A program made the translations under genes and the position numbers. Below the pieces are notes generated by a model. It was not told the DNA's origin, searched no databases, and worked only from the letters and a program-made list of their open reading frames with translations. This document shows, one piece after another, positions 26,387 to 34,389 of a stretch of 64,000 nt of DNA (the first letter of the stretch is position 1; the number at the start of each line of letters is the position of its first letter). The DNA is taken from contig NZ_KQ033913.1 in the NCBI RefSeq assembly GCF_000969835.1, positions 684,859 through 748,858 of the forward strand. Reading direction: 5' to 3'. The DNA comes from Parabacteroides goldsteinii DSM 19448 = WAL 12034 (lineage in GTDB: Bacteria; Bacteroidota; Bacteroidia; Bacteroidales; Tannerellaceae).

Positions 26387-27627
26387 ATGCGTTGCGGTAA
26401 TTTTATATTTATACAAGTGCCTTTGTCCGGCACGCTTTTTACTTCGATCTCGCCTTCATGGCGGTTGATGATACCGTAGCAGATGGCGAGCCCGAGTCCG
26501 GTCCCTTCTTCCTTGGTCGTGAAGAAGGGGTTGAATACATTCTCGATGTTCTTCTGTTCGATCCCCTTGCCGCTATCCTCGAACGAGATGATCAGGTAAC
26601 GGGAATGGGTATTGATGGGAGTTCCCTTTTCTATACTTATTATTAATGTACGCGAGCGTTCCGGCGGATTCTTCCCCATCGCTTCGACGGCATTCAGGAT
26701 GATATTCAGGAAAACCTGTTTCAGCTGTTCCGCATCCCCCTGGATGGTCGTGTTGTCGGTGAAATATTCGAATTCCACCTCTACGTTTTGTTTGCGTAAT
26801 GTATTGGTCACCAGCAGGAGCGTCTGGTTGATCAGCTGTTCAATATTTATATCGGACGTGTTCAGGTCGGACGGGCGGGCGAAAGACAACAGACCTTGTA
26901 CGATCTTGTTGATACGTTCCACTTCCGAGATCAGCTCCGTCACCATTTCGCTTTTTACTGGGTCGGCGCTGAAGTCTTTGCTCAGATATTGTATCGTGCT
27001 CCGGATGGCTGTCAGCGGGTTACGTATCTCATGGGCCGCCCCGGCTGCCAGTTCGCCGAGCGTTGCCAGGCGGTCGGTACGGTACATCTTTTTCAGACGT
27101 TCGGTCTGCTGCTCGTAAAGCGAAGCATGTTCGATGGCGAATGTAGCCTGGTTGATCAGGATGGAAAGCAGGTTCAGTTCCTGTTCGGTGAATGGGGCGC
27201 CATCGGTTTTCTTCCCTAAAAAGATCGTACCGTTGATCTGGTTCATGATCTTGAGGGGGAAGATCAGTTCGGCACCCAGTTGCCTGATTATTTCCTGTTC
27301 TTCGGGAGGAAAATAGGAGACGATATCCGGATGCCTGGAGATGATCAGGTGCTTTTCGTTGACAGACAGCCAGCTGATCAGCCGGCTGCGGTTGGTCAGC
27401 GTCACAGGCTTGTTCTTCGCTTCGTTCTGCAGTTTGAATTTGCCTGTGTTTTCATCCAGCAGGAAGATATAAACACTTTCTACCGGGCATATTTGCTTTA
27501 CCTTGGCAACGATATTGCCGATCAGCAGTGACTTGTCGACGATCAGAGTGAGCGACCGGTTAAACTCCGAGAGCAGCTGCTCCAGGTTCGGTTGCCTGGG
27601 TTGTTCGTCCTTCTTGAATAGTGGCAT
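26383..27627 (-). CDS. GAF-domain sensor histidine kinase
   Basis: The kinase partner of the response regulator that follows. The ATG at 27627 gives 414 residues: a GAF domain (about 25-170), a HisKA helix with AAGAAHEIRNPLTAI (H199) and an HATPase_c domain (DSGKGI, GTGLGLAI). No membrane segment is evident, so it senses a cytoplasmic signal. The His-box (HEIRNPL) is of the NtrB type, matching its NtrC-type partner. A -7 box (TACTTTTG) lies just upstream of the start. Confidence 0.92.
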   Translation of the reverse strand: MPLFKKDEQPRQPNLEQLLSEFNRSLTLIVDKSLLIGNIVAKVKQICPVESVYIFLLDENTGKFKLQNEAKNKPVTLTNRSRLISWLSVNEKHLIISRHPDIVSYFPPEEQEIIRQLGAELIFPLKIMNQINGTIFLGKKTDGAPFTEQELNLLSILINQATFAIEHASLYEQQTERLKKMYRTDRLATLGELAAGAAHEIRNPLTAIRSTIQYLSKDFSADPVKSEMVTELISEVERINKIVQGLLSFARPSDLNTSDINIEQLINQTLLLVTNTLRKQNVEVEFEYFTDNTTIQGDAEQLKQVFLNIILNAVEAMGKNPPERSRTLIISIEKGTPINTHSRYLIISFEDSGKGIEQKNIENVFNPFFTTKEEGTGLGLAICYGIINRHEGEIEVKSVPDKGTCINIKLPQRI

Positions 27628-27647
27628 ACTTTTTCTTGATCTTTGTG

Positions 27648-27655
27648 CAAAAGTA
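27648..27655 (-). promoter_or_regulatory. -7 box for the GAF kinase/regulator pair
   Basis: On the minus strand this is TACTTTTG, fitting TAnnTTTG, 21 bases upstream of the kinase start and 12 bases after the mannosidase stop. It would allow the two-component pair to be expressed separately from the upstream mannosidase gene. Confidence 0.45.
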
Positions 27656-27667
27656 CGCAAAATCGTA

Positions 27668-29965
27668 TTAATTGAAACAATCGAACTTCGGTTTATCTCC
27701 CATCTCGAGCAACAACGTCCCTCCGGATACGATGGCAGCGAATGGTATTCGGGGTTGTTTCAGTTCTTTTCCGTTCAGATAAGCCTTTTGGATATAGATG
27801 TTTTCTTTTGAGTTGTTGCGGGCTTCGATCGTGAAAGTCTTCCCTTTATAATAACCGGGGTCCAGACGGATCGTTATTTTGTTGAATAGCGGGCTGCTCA
27901 GTTCCAGTTCCGGCTTCAGGGAAACTCCTCCGTTCATTTCGAACAGACCCAGTGCGCTCATCACGTACCAACCGCCCATCTGACCTTCATCCTCGTCGCC
28001 TTCCCAACCATGATAAGGGGTTGAGCCGTAGAAACTGTCCAGGATGGCACGCGACCATTTCTGGGCCAGCCAGGGTTTACCGGAATAGTTGAACAGGAAC
28101 GGGGTACACATATTTACTTCGTTTCCCTGATTGATGTAAAACTCAGCCGACTGTCCTGTGGTACGGTCGAATACATGGGCGGCAAACTTATGCTTTTCCG
28201 ATTTGATAAATCCCTCTTCCAGCCGGCTGTTGAAGAGGTCTTTCCCCAGGAAGTCTACCAGTCCGGGAATATCGTGCGGCACGTACCAGGAGTATTGCCA
28301 GCTGTTGCCTTCAATGAATCCCTTATTGGAGAACACATCGAAATCCGGGTCCCAGTTACCCAGGCTGTCACGCCGCATGACGAACTTTTTCTCCGGGTGG
28401 AATACGTTCTTATAATTCATCGAACGTGCCAGCAGCGCTTTTCCTTCTTTTTTCTTTCCGAGTGCCAGGGCCAGTTGGGAGACGCACCAGTCGTCGTACG
28501 CATAATCGAGCGTTTTGGAAACCACTCCCTTTTCCATCGGCATATAACCTTGTTTGATATAAACGTCCAGCAGAGGGTTGCCGCAGCTGCCTCCGCAGGG
28601 ATGGTCGATACCTGTTTCCGTGACGTTTTTCAGCACGGCTTCATAGATTGCTTCACCGTCTTTGCGTATGCCTTTTTGATAGGCGGCAACCATCAGGGCT
28701 GTTTCGTGCGAACCTTCCATGATGCCGGAGTATTCCAGTCCGGCCGGCCCTTTGCTTGTCCATCCGGTATGTTTGAACATCTCCAGCTGGGTGGTTACCC
28801 AATCGTCCACGATGCGGGGGGAGATGATCGACCAGAGGCCGTTTAGATTCCAGAAACTGTTCCAGAAGGCATCGCCGCCATACATATTCCCGTGATCCAG
28901 TTGCTGTATGTTTTCACAAGCGTCTCTATATTGGCCGTTCACATCGTTCCATGTTTGTTTGCCGGCATAGGCACGATACAAGTTGGTGTAGAATTTTGTT
29001 TTGTCCACCTCGTTCGTTCCTTCTACTTCTATCCTGCCGAGCAGTTCGTTCCATTTGTTGCGGGTCTGGGCGACTACCCGGTCGAAGTCATACTGCAAGG
29101 GGGCGAGTTCCGTGTCCATATTCAGCTGTGCCTGTTCGATACTTACCAGCGATAAACCGGTTGAGACGGTTATGCTTTCTCCTTCGGTTGTGGAATAGAT
29201 TGCGTAGGCTCCGATATCGTTCTTGCCGGCAATGGATTGTATGTCGTCTTTTTCTACTCCTTCGTTCCATCCGTTCAGTTGCGAGAAAGGTTTGCTGAAG
29301 CGGATGACGAAATGCAGTTTGTAGTTGTTCCAGTTACTCCACGGACCGGACTGGCAGTCGGCATATCCTTCGAGTTCGGTATTGCTGATTTTGGTGATGC
29401 AGGCATCTTTCACATTGAAGCCATAGTCCCATTCGGTCGGGAATAGGAGGTCTATCAGTATCCTGGATTCTTTTCTTTCGGGAAAAGTGTACCGGTGAAT
29501 GCCGCAACGGGTGGTGGCCGATAGTTCCGCTTTTACCTCATGATCGTATAAATAGACGGAATAGTAACCGGGTGAGGCCTTTTCCGTTTCTTTCAGTATG
29601 CGTGAATGATAGCCGGCGTTTGCTCCTTTATAGGGAGAATCGGCCGAAGGGTTTGTCAGGGCCAGGTCGGCTGTGGTCGGCATGATCATCAGGCCACCCA
29701 TCGTCCAGGCATGCAGATGGCTGAAACCGGAAACGCTGTTGATGGCGTATTCGTATCCTCCCATCCAGACATTCCCCTGGTTATCCGGTCCGAGTTGCAC
29801 CATGCCGAACGGTTCTTGTGCATAAGGCCCCAGCATCCACCGGGAGTTGGAAGTACCGATAAACATATCCACATAATCGACGGGTTCTTTCGGCTTTGCC
29901 GAAATGAGGGTGAAAGGGAGAGTCAGGAGAATTAAGATGTAACTGCTTATTTGTCTGCTATTCAT
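27668..29965 (-). CDS. GH92 alpha-mannosidase
   Basis: A calcium-dependent exo-alpha-mannosidase of glycoside hydrolase family 92, which Bacteroidales use on yeast mannan and host N-glycans. The 765 residues begin with a signal peptide (about residues 1-23), so it acts in the periplasm or at the cell surface. The N-terminal beta domain has VDYVDMFIGTSNS and the catalytic domain shows GWEGDEDEGQMGGWYV near residue 665, a family hallmark. Length is typical. It lies alone, without susC/susD neighbours, between a two-component pair and the exporter operon. The linkage specificity cannot be read from sequence. Confidence 0.93.
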   Translation of the reverse strand: MNSRQISSYILILLTLPFTLISAKPKEPVDYVDMFIGTSNSRWMLGPYAQEPFGMVQLGPDNQGNVWMGGYEYAINSVSGFSHLHAWTMGGLMIMPTTADLALTNPSADSPYKGANAGYHSRILKETEKASPGYYSVYLYDHEVKAELSATTRCGIHRYTFPERKESRILIDLLFPTEWDYGFNVKDACITKISNTELEGYADCQSGPWSNWNNYKLHFVIRFSKPFSQLNGWNEGVEKDDIQSIAGKNDIGAYAIYSTTEGESITVSTGLSLVSIEQAQLNMDTELAPLQYDFDRVVAQTRNKWNELLGRIEVEGTNEVDKTKFYTNLYRAYAGKQTWNDVNGQYRDACENIQQLDHGNMYGGDAFWNSFWNLNGLWSIISPRIVDDWVTTQLEMFKHTGWTSKGPAGLEYSGIMEGSHETALMVAAYQKGIRKDGEAIYEAVLKNVTETGIDHPCGGSCGNPLLDVYIKQGYMPMEKGVVSKTLDYAYDDWCVSQLALALGKKKEGKALLARSMNYKNVFHPEKKFVMRRDSLGNWDPDFDVFSNKGFIEGNSWQYSWYVPHDIPGLVDFLGKDLFNSRLEEGFIKSEKHKFAAHVFDRTTGQSAEFYINQGNEVNMCTPFLFNYSGKPWLAQKWSRAILDSFYGSTPYHGWEGDEDEGQMGGWYVMSALGLFEMNGGVSLKPELELSSPLFNKITIRLDPGYYKGKTFTIEARNNSKENIYIQKAYLNGKELKQPRIPFAAIVSGGTLLLEMGDKPKFDCFN

Positions 29966-29992
29966 GGTGTTGATCTATTAATTATTGTAAGG

Positions 29993-30000
29993 CAAAGGTA
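29993..30000 (-). promoter_or_regulatory. -7 box for the GH92 gene
   Basis: On the minus strand this is TACCTTTG, matching the Bacteroidetes -7 consensus, 28 bases upstream of the mannosidase start. No clear -33 element was seen. Confidence 0.45.
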
Positions 30001-30070
30001 TGTGTTTTCTTGTGTACAGGTATATAACTTTCTGCTGATTCGGTTGCATTATCTTATGATGGCGTGCAAT

Positions 30071-30146
30071 TGGGTAAAATATTACCCACTTTGGGTAACG
30101 GCTTTCCCTTTTACCCAAGAGGGAAATAATTACCCATCCGGGTAAC
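30071..30146 (+). promoter_or_regulatory. Upstream activator sites, GGGTAA-N4-TTACCC
   Basis: GGGTAAAATATTACCC at 30072-30087 is an almost perfect palindrome. A second, GGGTAACGGCTTTCCC at 30093-30108, is centred 21 bp away. A third, GGGAAATAATTACCC at 30121-30135, and a half-site GGGTAACC at 30140 follow. They stand 40-100 bp upstream of a sigma-54 promoter, the place for an NtrC-type activator. The most likely binder is the regulator encoded at 25019-26386. The divergent mannosidase promoter lies about 70 bp away and could also be affected. Confidence 0.65.
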
Positions 30147-30172
30147 CGGTGGAAATACAACCGGTTGCAGTT

Positions 30173-30188
30173 TTGGCACGCCATTTGC
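30173..30188 (+). promoter_or_regulatory. Sigma-54 promoter of the TolC/ABC-2 operon
   Basis: TTGGCACG-CCAT-TTGC is a near-perfect -24/-12 element: GG at 30175-30176 and GC at 30187-30188 with ten bases between. Transcription would start near 30200, leaving a leader of about 65 bases before the TolC-family gene. Confidence 0.85.
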
Positions 30189-30265
30189 CTTATTATAGGC
30201 AGGTAAAACAATAAATAATGACAATTGGGTAACCTGTTACTCGAAAGAACTTAATTCGATATAGT

Positions 30266-31783
30266 ATGAAAAGAAATTTACTGGTATCACTGTTGATGGG
30301 ATTCGCTTTGGCAGGGCATGCGGAGACGGAGAATCTCCGGCAGATCACCTATGATGAAGCGATTCACATTGCTTTGGGAGAGAGCTATACGGTGAAATAT
30401 TACAAGGAAGATATGGACGCAACCCGTTACTCTTACCTTTACACAAAAGCACAATTCAAGCCGTTGCTGAACTTTGACTTCTTTACTCCTTCATGGACGG
30501 AAAGCCTGACGGAGATTTCGCAGGCCGACGGTCTGCCGGTCTACAACTCTACCGGTTCGTTGCAAGTGGGCGGTAACCTGAACTTTACATATGTCTTGCC
30601 TACCGGCGGTAATTTCGCCCTGAGTTCCAAGATGTACTGGGAGAATTACCGGACTACACTTTCGCAGCGGGATTATGAAGAGCTGGAACGCGACCAGGTG
30701 TACAGTCGTTTCGCCCTCTCTTTCAACCAACCCATCTTTACCGCCAATAAACTGAAGGAAAACATGAAAGTGGCCGAACTCGATTATAAGAAGAGTACCT
30801 GCTATTTCACCCGTATCCAGATGGATATCGTCTATAATGTAACGGAGAGTTTCTATACTGTATATAAACTGGCCTACGAACATAAAATCAATCAGGACCG
30901 CCTGGTCAACTCCCGTGAAGCCTACCGTATCACCAAATTGAAACAGGAGACGGGCAACCTTCCCGAAGGTGAAATGCTGATCGCCGAGATTACCGTCGCA
31001 CAAGACGAAGCCCGTGTGATGGAAAGCGAAGGCAAGCTCGCCGCCGCCAAAGACCAGTTCAAGCTACTTATTGGCCTTGACCTCAAAGAAGAGATCGACC
31101 TGAAAGCGGATATGGAGTTCGAGGCCTTCATCGTCGACATGCAACTGGCCATCGACGAGGCTTTGCGTAACCGTATGGAAATAAAGGAAGACAACCTCGA
31201 TATCGAACTTCAGGCCATCGAAGTGAAGCGTGCCAAACGGGAACGGGAATTTAAAGGAAACATTTCCGCCTATTATGATTTCACCGGATTGAGTACACGC
31301 GGAGATGGAACTGTCGGTCAACTGGTCGGCTCATCCTTTGATAACATGCGCGACCGTCCGGCTAACCGGGGAATCGCCCTGACCGTCTCTTATCCGCTTC
31401 TGGACTGGGGACGTGCCAAAAACCAGGTACGCCGCGAGCAAGTCCGCCTGAAACAGCGCGAATTAAATCTCGACAATACCAAGCGGACTATCGAACAGGA
31501 GATTCGCGAGATCGTCCGTAGCGTGTATGAAGCGGAGAAGCGTTACCGCATCAACCGCCGGAACCAGGAAGTGGCGATACAGAGTTACCGTATCAGCCAG
31601 ATGCGTTTTGAGAACGGCGATATGACGAGCCAGGAACTTTCTATCGAACAGGAGCGCCTTTCGCAGGTGCAGCTTGCCTATATCGACAGTTATATCACCT
31701 ATCGTCTCTCGGTGGCCGACCTGAATCGGAAGACCATGTATGACTTCGAACATAACCGCAGTTTTCTGCCGGAGAAAGGATAG
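30266..31783 (+). CDS. TolC-family outer-membrane efflux protein
   Basis: The 505-residue protein has a signal peptide (MKRNLLVSLLMGFALAGHAE) and two outer-membrane-efflux-protein repeats rich in long helices (about 170-270 and 395-490), the TolC fold that forms an outer-membrane channel with a periplasmic tunnel. It is the first gene behind the sigma-54 promoter at 30173 and leads the operon with a NEW3-domain protein, an ABC ATPase and two ABC-2 permeases. No HlyD-type adaptor is in this operon, so the NEW3 protein may take that place. The exported substrate is unknown. Confidence 0.9.
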   Translation: MKRNLLVSLLMGFALAGHAETENLRQITYDEAIHIALGESYTVKYYKEDMDATRYSYLYTKAQFKPLLNFDFFTPSWTESLTEISQADGLPVYNSTGSLQVGGNLNFTYVLPTGGNFALSSKMYWENYRTTLSQRDYEELERDQVYSRFALSFNQPIFTANKLKENMKVAELDYKKSTCYFTRIQMDIVYNVTESFYTVYKLAYEHKINQDRLVNSREAYRITKLKQETGNLPEGEMLIAEITVAQDEARVMESEGKLAAAKDQFKLLIGLDLKEEIDLKADMEFEAFIVDMQLAIDEALRNRMEIKEDNLDIELQAIEVKRAKREREFKGNISAYYDFTGLSTRGDGTVGQLVGSSFDNMRDRPANRGIALTVSYPLLDWGRAKNQVRREQVRLKQRELNLDNTKRTIEQEIREIVRSVYEAEKRYRINRRNQEVAIQSYRISQMRFENGDMTSQELSIEQERLSQVQLAYIDSYITYRLSVADLNRKTMYDFEHNRSFLPEKG

Positions 31784-31847
31784 AAACCAGATTCGCTTAG
31801 TATTCTGGTTCATAGCAGATTGCAGTTTCATTGCTGTTCCTGCTTGT

Positions 31848-31949
31848 GAAACAAAAGTTTCTCCTGCATGAAACTTTAGTTTCTTCGGCACAAAACTTTA
31901 GTTTCCTCCTGACAAAACTAAAGTTTTCATAGCGGGAAACTGAAACGCC
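31848..31949. repeat. Palindrome array, GAAACTTTAGTTTC word, 22-bp pitch
   Basis: Four 14-bp palindromes, GAAACAAAAGTTTC, GAAACTTTAGTTTC, AAAACTTTAGTTTC and AAAACTAAAGTTTT, are centred at 31854.5, 31876.5, 31898.5 and 31920.5, exactly 22 bp apart. A fifth, decayed copy keeps only its left half (GAAACTGAAAC) at the next 22-bp position. The eight-base spacers differ, so the palindromes and the pitch are what is kept. The array fills the gap between two genes of one operon. No sigma-54 promoter follows it. Confidence 0.7.
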
Positions 31950-31991
31950 TTCGGGAGCAAATTAGAATGATAACATAATAAATAAGAACAG

Positions 31992-33419
31992 ATGAACAAA
32001 CACATGAAAAGTTTTATTGCGGTATTGCTGGCCATCCTTCTGATGCCCTTTACCGTCCGGGCACAGGAAGACAGCGAGGCTGCCTTGTTGCTCGACCTGA
32101 AAAAGACCCGTGCCGATTACGAAGTGGCCAAACAGAAGTATGAGAACGACACGAAGCTGTATAATGAAAAAGCCATCTCAGCCAACGATTTCAATCGTTC
32201 GAAGAATGAGCTGCTGAGTAAGGAAGTCGATTATCAGAAACTGATCCTGAAGCTGATCTCCCAGCAGAGTTACATAACGGTGGAACGTGCGGTGAAGTAT
32301 CAGGACCAGCGGGGCGAACGCAAGGTGAAGATCACCCTGAAAAGTGCCCTCGAAGGGAACGAAGAGTATCTGAGCCAGTTCAAGGAACACTTCGATGTGT
32401 TCACGCCTGAGATGCGTTCCGGTAAGATATATAATATATATGTATCTTTGGTGGATAATGAGTCGAAAACGATCATCGGTTCGCCGTATGAGTTTCGTGT
32501 CCCTTCCATCGAGTTGGGGAAGGTGGCGACGGCCGATTTCGAATTGCTGAAAGATGCGGAGAACCTGACTGTCTCGCTAAACTACAACAACCGGAAGGAT
32601 GAAAAGAATATCTATCTGAAAAAAGATGCCAGTGTGAACGTGATCGACATATCCTCCATGCAGTTCAGCCAGGAAGCTGACCTGAGTAGCAAAGCGACTT
32701 ACGATCTGACACTTGAGCGCTTCTCCACTTCGGATGATGTCTACCGCCTGGAAGTGCTTGACCTGCCGCGCCAGATCAGTTACGACTTTACCGATGGAGA
32801 AAGTAAGGTGACACAGATCAAATTTGCACAGGGCGTAAACATAAAGAAGTTATCTTTGCAGGTCTATTTGCCGGATCGCGACGACCAGCAGGTAGTGATC
32901 GATAAGCCGATAAAGTTCCAGGTGCAGACCGTAACGGCGTCGAACGGCGAGAAGGCCGGAAGCGAGAACCTGGAGATTATCCCTCGCGGAAAAGGAAAGA
33001 TCGAAGTGCGTGCAAACAACCTCTACCATGAAACGACTGTCGGCAAAGAAGTGGCTATGGACGTAACAGTCCGCAACGGTGGAACCCGCCGTCTGGATAA
33101 CATCAAGCTGACAACAGAGAAGCCTCTCGGATGGGATACCCGTATCGAACCGGATGTAATCAGCAGCCTGGAACCGGAAAAGGAATTAACGGTAAAAGTA
33201 ACCATCATCCCGCCATCAGACGGTGGAGTAGGTGCCCAGGAAGTGAAGATCAAAACGGAAGCAATGGCCGACAACCGCAAGGTAGATACGGAAGACAAGA
33301 CAGTCCGCATCCAGGTAAATGCTTCGACTTCTGTCTTCGGTACCATCTTCCTGATCCTGTTGCTGGTCGGCTTTATCGGGGGAATCGTTTGGTTCGGAAT
33401 GAAGCTTAGCAAAAGATAG
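31992..33419 (+). CDS. Membrane-anchored NEW3-domain protein
   Basis: The 475-residue protein has a signal peptide ending near AQ (residues 24-25), a coiled-coil (about 33-85), a central beta-rich part, an Ig-like NEW3 domain (about 345-440, with VTVRNGGTRRLDNI) and a single C-terminal membrane helix (about 450-470) followed by KLSKR. This build (COG1470-like, beta-sandwich domains then one membrane helix) is found next to ABC-2 exporters. It is placed between the TolC-like gene and the ABC ATPase, so it likely works in the periplasm as an accessory that links the transporter to the channel or its cargo. That role is inferred from position. A start at Met5 is also possible. Confidence 0.75.
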   Translation: MNKHMKSFIAVLLAILLMPFTVRAQEDSEAALLLDLKKTRADYEVAKQKYENDTKLYNEKAISANDFNRSKNELLSKEVDYQKLILKLISQQSYITVERAVKYQDQRGERKVKITLKSALEGNEEYLSQFKEHFDVFTPEMRSGKIYNIYVSLVDNESKTIIGSPYEFRVPSIELGKVATADFELLKDAENLTVSLNYNNRKDEKNIYLKKDASVNVIDISSMQFSQEADLSSKATYDLTLERFSTSDDVYRLEVLDLPRQISYDFTDGESKVTQIKFAQGVNIKKLSLQVYLPDRDDQQVVIDKPIKFQVQTVTASNGEKAGSENLEIIPRGKGKIEVRANNLYHETTVGKEVAMDVTVRNGGTRRLDNIKLTTEKPLGWDTRIEPDVISSLEPEKELTVKVTIIPPSDGGVGAQEVKIKTEAMADNRKVDTEDKTVRIQVNASTSVFGTIFLILLLVGFIGGIVWFGMKLSKR

Positions 33420-33444
33420 ATGAGATGCGAATATAGAAAGATAT

Positions 33445-33596
33445 GAACTATCTGCTTATAGTGACGGGAGTAACCAATTCCCCTCTTGAGAGGGGATAAG
33501 GGGTGTGTTAAAGCTAGTTATAGGACGAAACTATGACACACCCCCTTCCCCCTCTCGAGAGGGGAGCCAGGTACAACCAGTCACTATAAATAGTTC
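33445..33596. repeat. 150-bp imperfect inverted repeat in the exporter operon
   Basis: The arms 33445-33510 and 33534-33596 are imperfect complements. Matching blocks are GAACTAT, TATAGTGAC, a CCCCTCT-GAGAGGGG core that is itself palindromic, and GGGGTGTGT. The element lies in the gap between the NEW3 gene and the ABC ATPase gene. Similar 'CCCCTC..GAGGGG..GGGTGTG' blocks are frequent between genes in Bacteroidetes, so this is probably a dispersed non-coding repeat. In RNA it would fold into a long hairpin that could slow transcription or shield the mRNA. Confidence 0.65.
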
Positions 33597-33642
33597 ACTT
33601 CTAACAACATTTGAAATATAACAACAATAAAAATAAAACACC

Positions 33643-34362
33643 ATGTTACAAGCAATCGATTTGACAAAGAGATATGAAGACGGCAATCTGGCCCTTGATG
33701 CCTTGAACCTAGAGATCAAGCCGGGCGAAATATTTTTCCTGCTGGGAGCAAACGGGGCAGGGAAGACCACTTCTATCAATATCTTCCTCAACTTCATCGA
33801 ACCCACTTCGGGCCATGCCCTGATCGACGGTATCGACGTTATGGAAAAACCGTTGGAAACCAAGAAGCATGTCGCTTTCGTTTCCGAGAATGTAATGCTC
33901 TACGGCAACTTCACCGCCCGTCAGAACCTCGACTTCTTTGCCCGCCTGGGCGGTAAGACGAACCTGACGAAAGACGATTACTATAACGTCATGCGCCGTG
34001 TCGGCCTGCAGGAAGAAGCCTTCGAACGCAAGCTGAAAACCTTCTCCAAAGGTATGCGTCAGAAGGTCGGACTGGCCATCGCCATCATCAAAGATGCCGA
34101 CAACATCGTCATGGACGAGCCGACCACCGGACTCGACCCTAAGAGTGCCGCCGAACTGATGCAGATACTGATTAACCTCCGTAACGCCGGCAAGAGTATC
34201 CTGATGTGTACCCATGATCTGTTCCGTGCTAAGGCAGTGGCCGACCGTGTCGGTATCATGAAGGAAGGACGCCTGGTGATGCTCCGTAGTCGTGAAGAGT
34301 TCCTCCAGGACGACCTCGAGCGTATCTATCTGGATTATATGCAGGAAGCTATTTTGGAATAA
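33643..34362 (+). CDS. ABC-2 exporter ATP-binding protein
   Basis: The 239-residue ATPase has Walker A GANGAGKTT (about 38-46), the signature FSKGMRQK (about 132) and Walker B NIVMDEPTTG (about 150-159), with the H-loop in CTHDLF. The sequence resembles ATPases of the CcmA/NosF type that power two-component ABC-2 exporters. It is followed by two permease genes at gaps of 27 and 15 bases and would energise both, probably as a heterodimeric pair. Confidence 0.93.
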   Translation: MLQAIDLTKRYEDGNLALDALNLEIKPGEIFFLLGANGAGKTTSINIFLNFIEPTSGHALIDGIDVMEKPLETKKHVAFVSENVMLYGNFTARQNLDFFARLGGKTNLTKDDYYNVMRRVGLQEEAFERKLKTFSKGMRQKVGLAIAIIKDADNIVMDEPTTGLDPKSAAELMQILINLRNAGKSILMCTHDLFRAKAVADRVGIMKEGRLVMLRSREEFLQDDLERIYLDYMQEAILE

Positions 34363-34389
34363 GAGTATAAACCATTAATAATAAGTAAT

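Noticed and set aside
28175..28846. Plus-strand frame inside the GH92 gene
   Set aside because: The mannosidase on the minus strand is intact and recognisable, and the antisense frame has no domain.
31848..31949. Could the periodic palindrome arrays be CRISPR arrays?
   Set aside because: Repeats are 14-18-bp dyads with 4-8-base spacers, words vary within an array and no cas gene is present.
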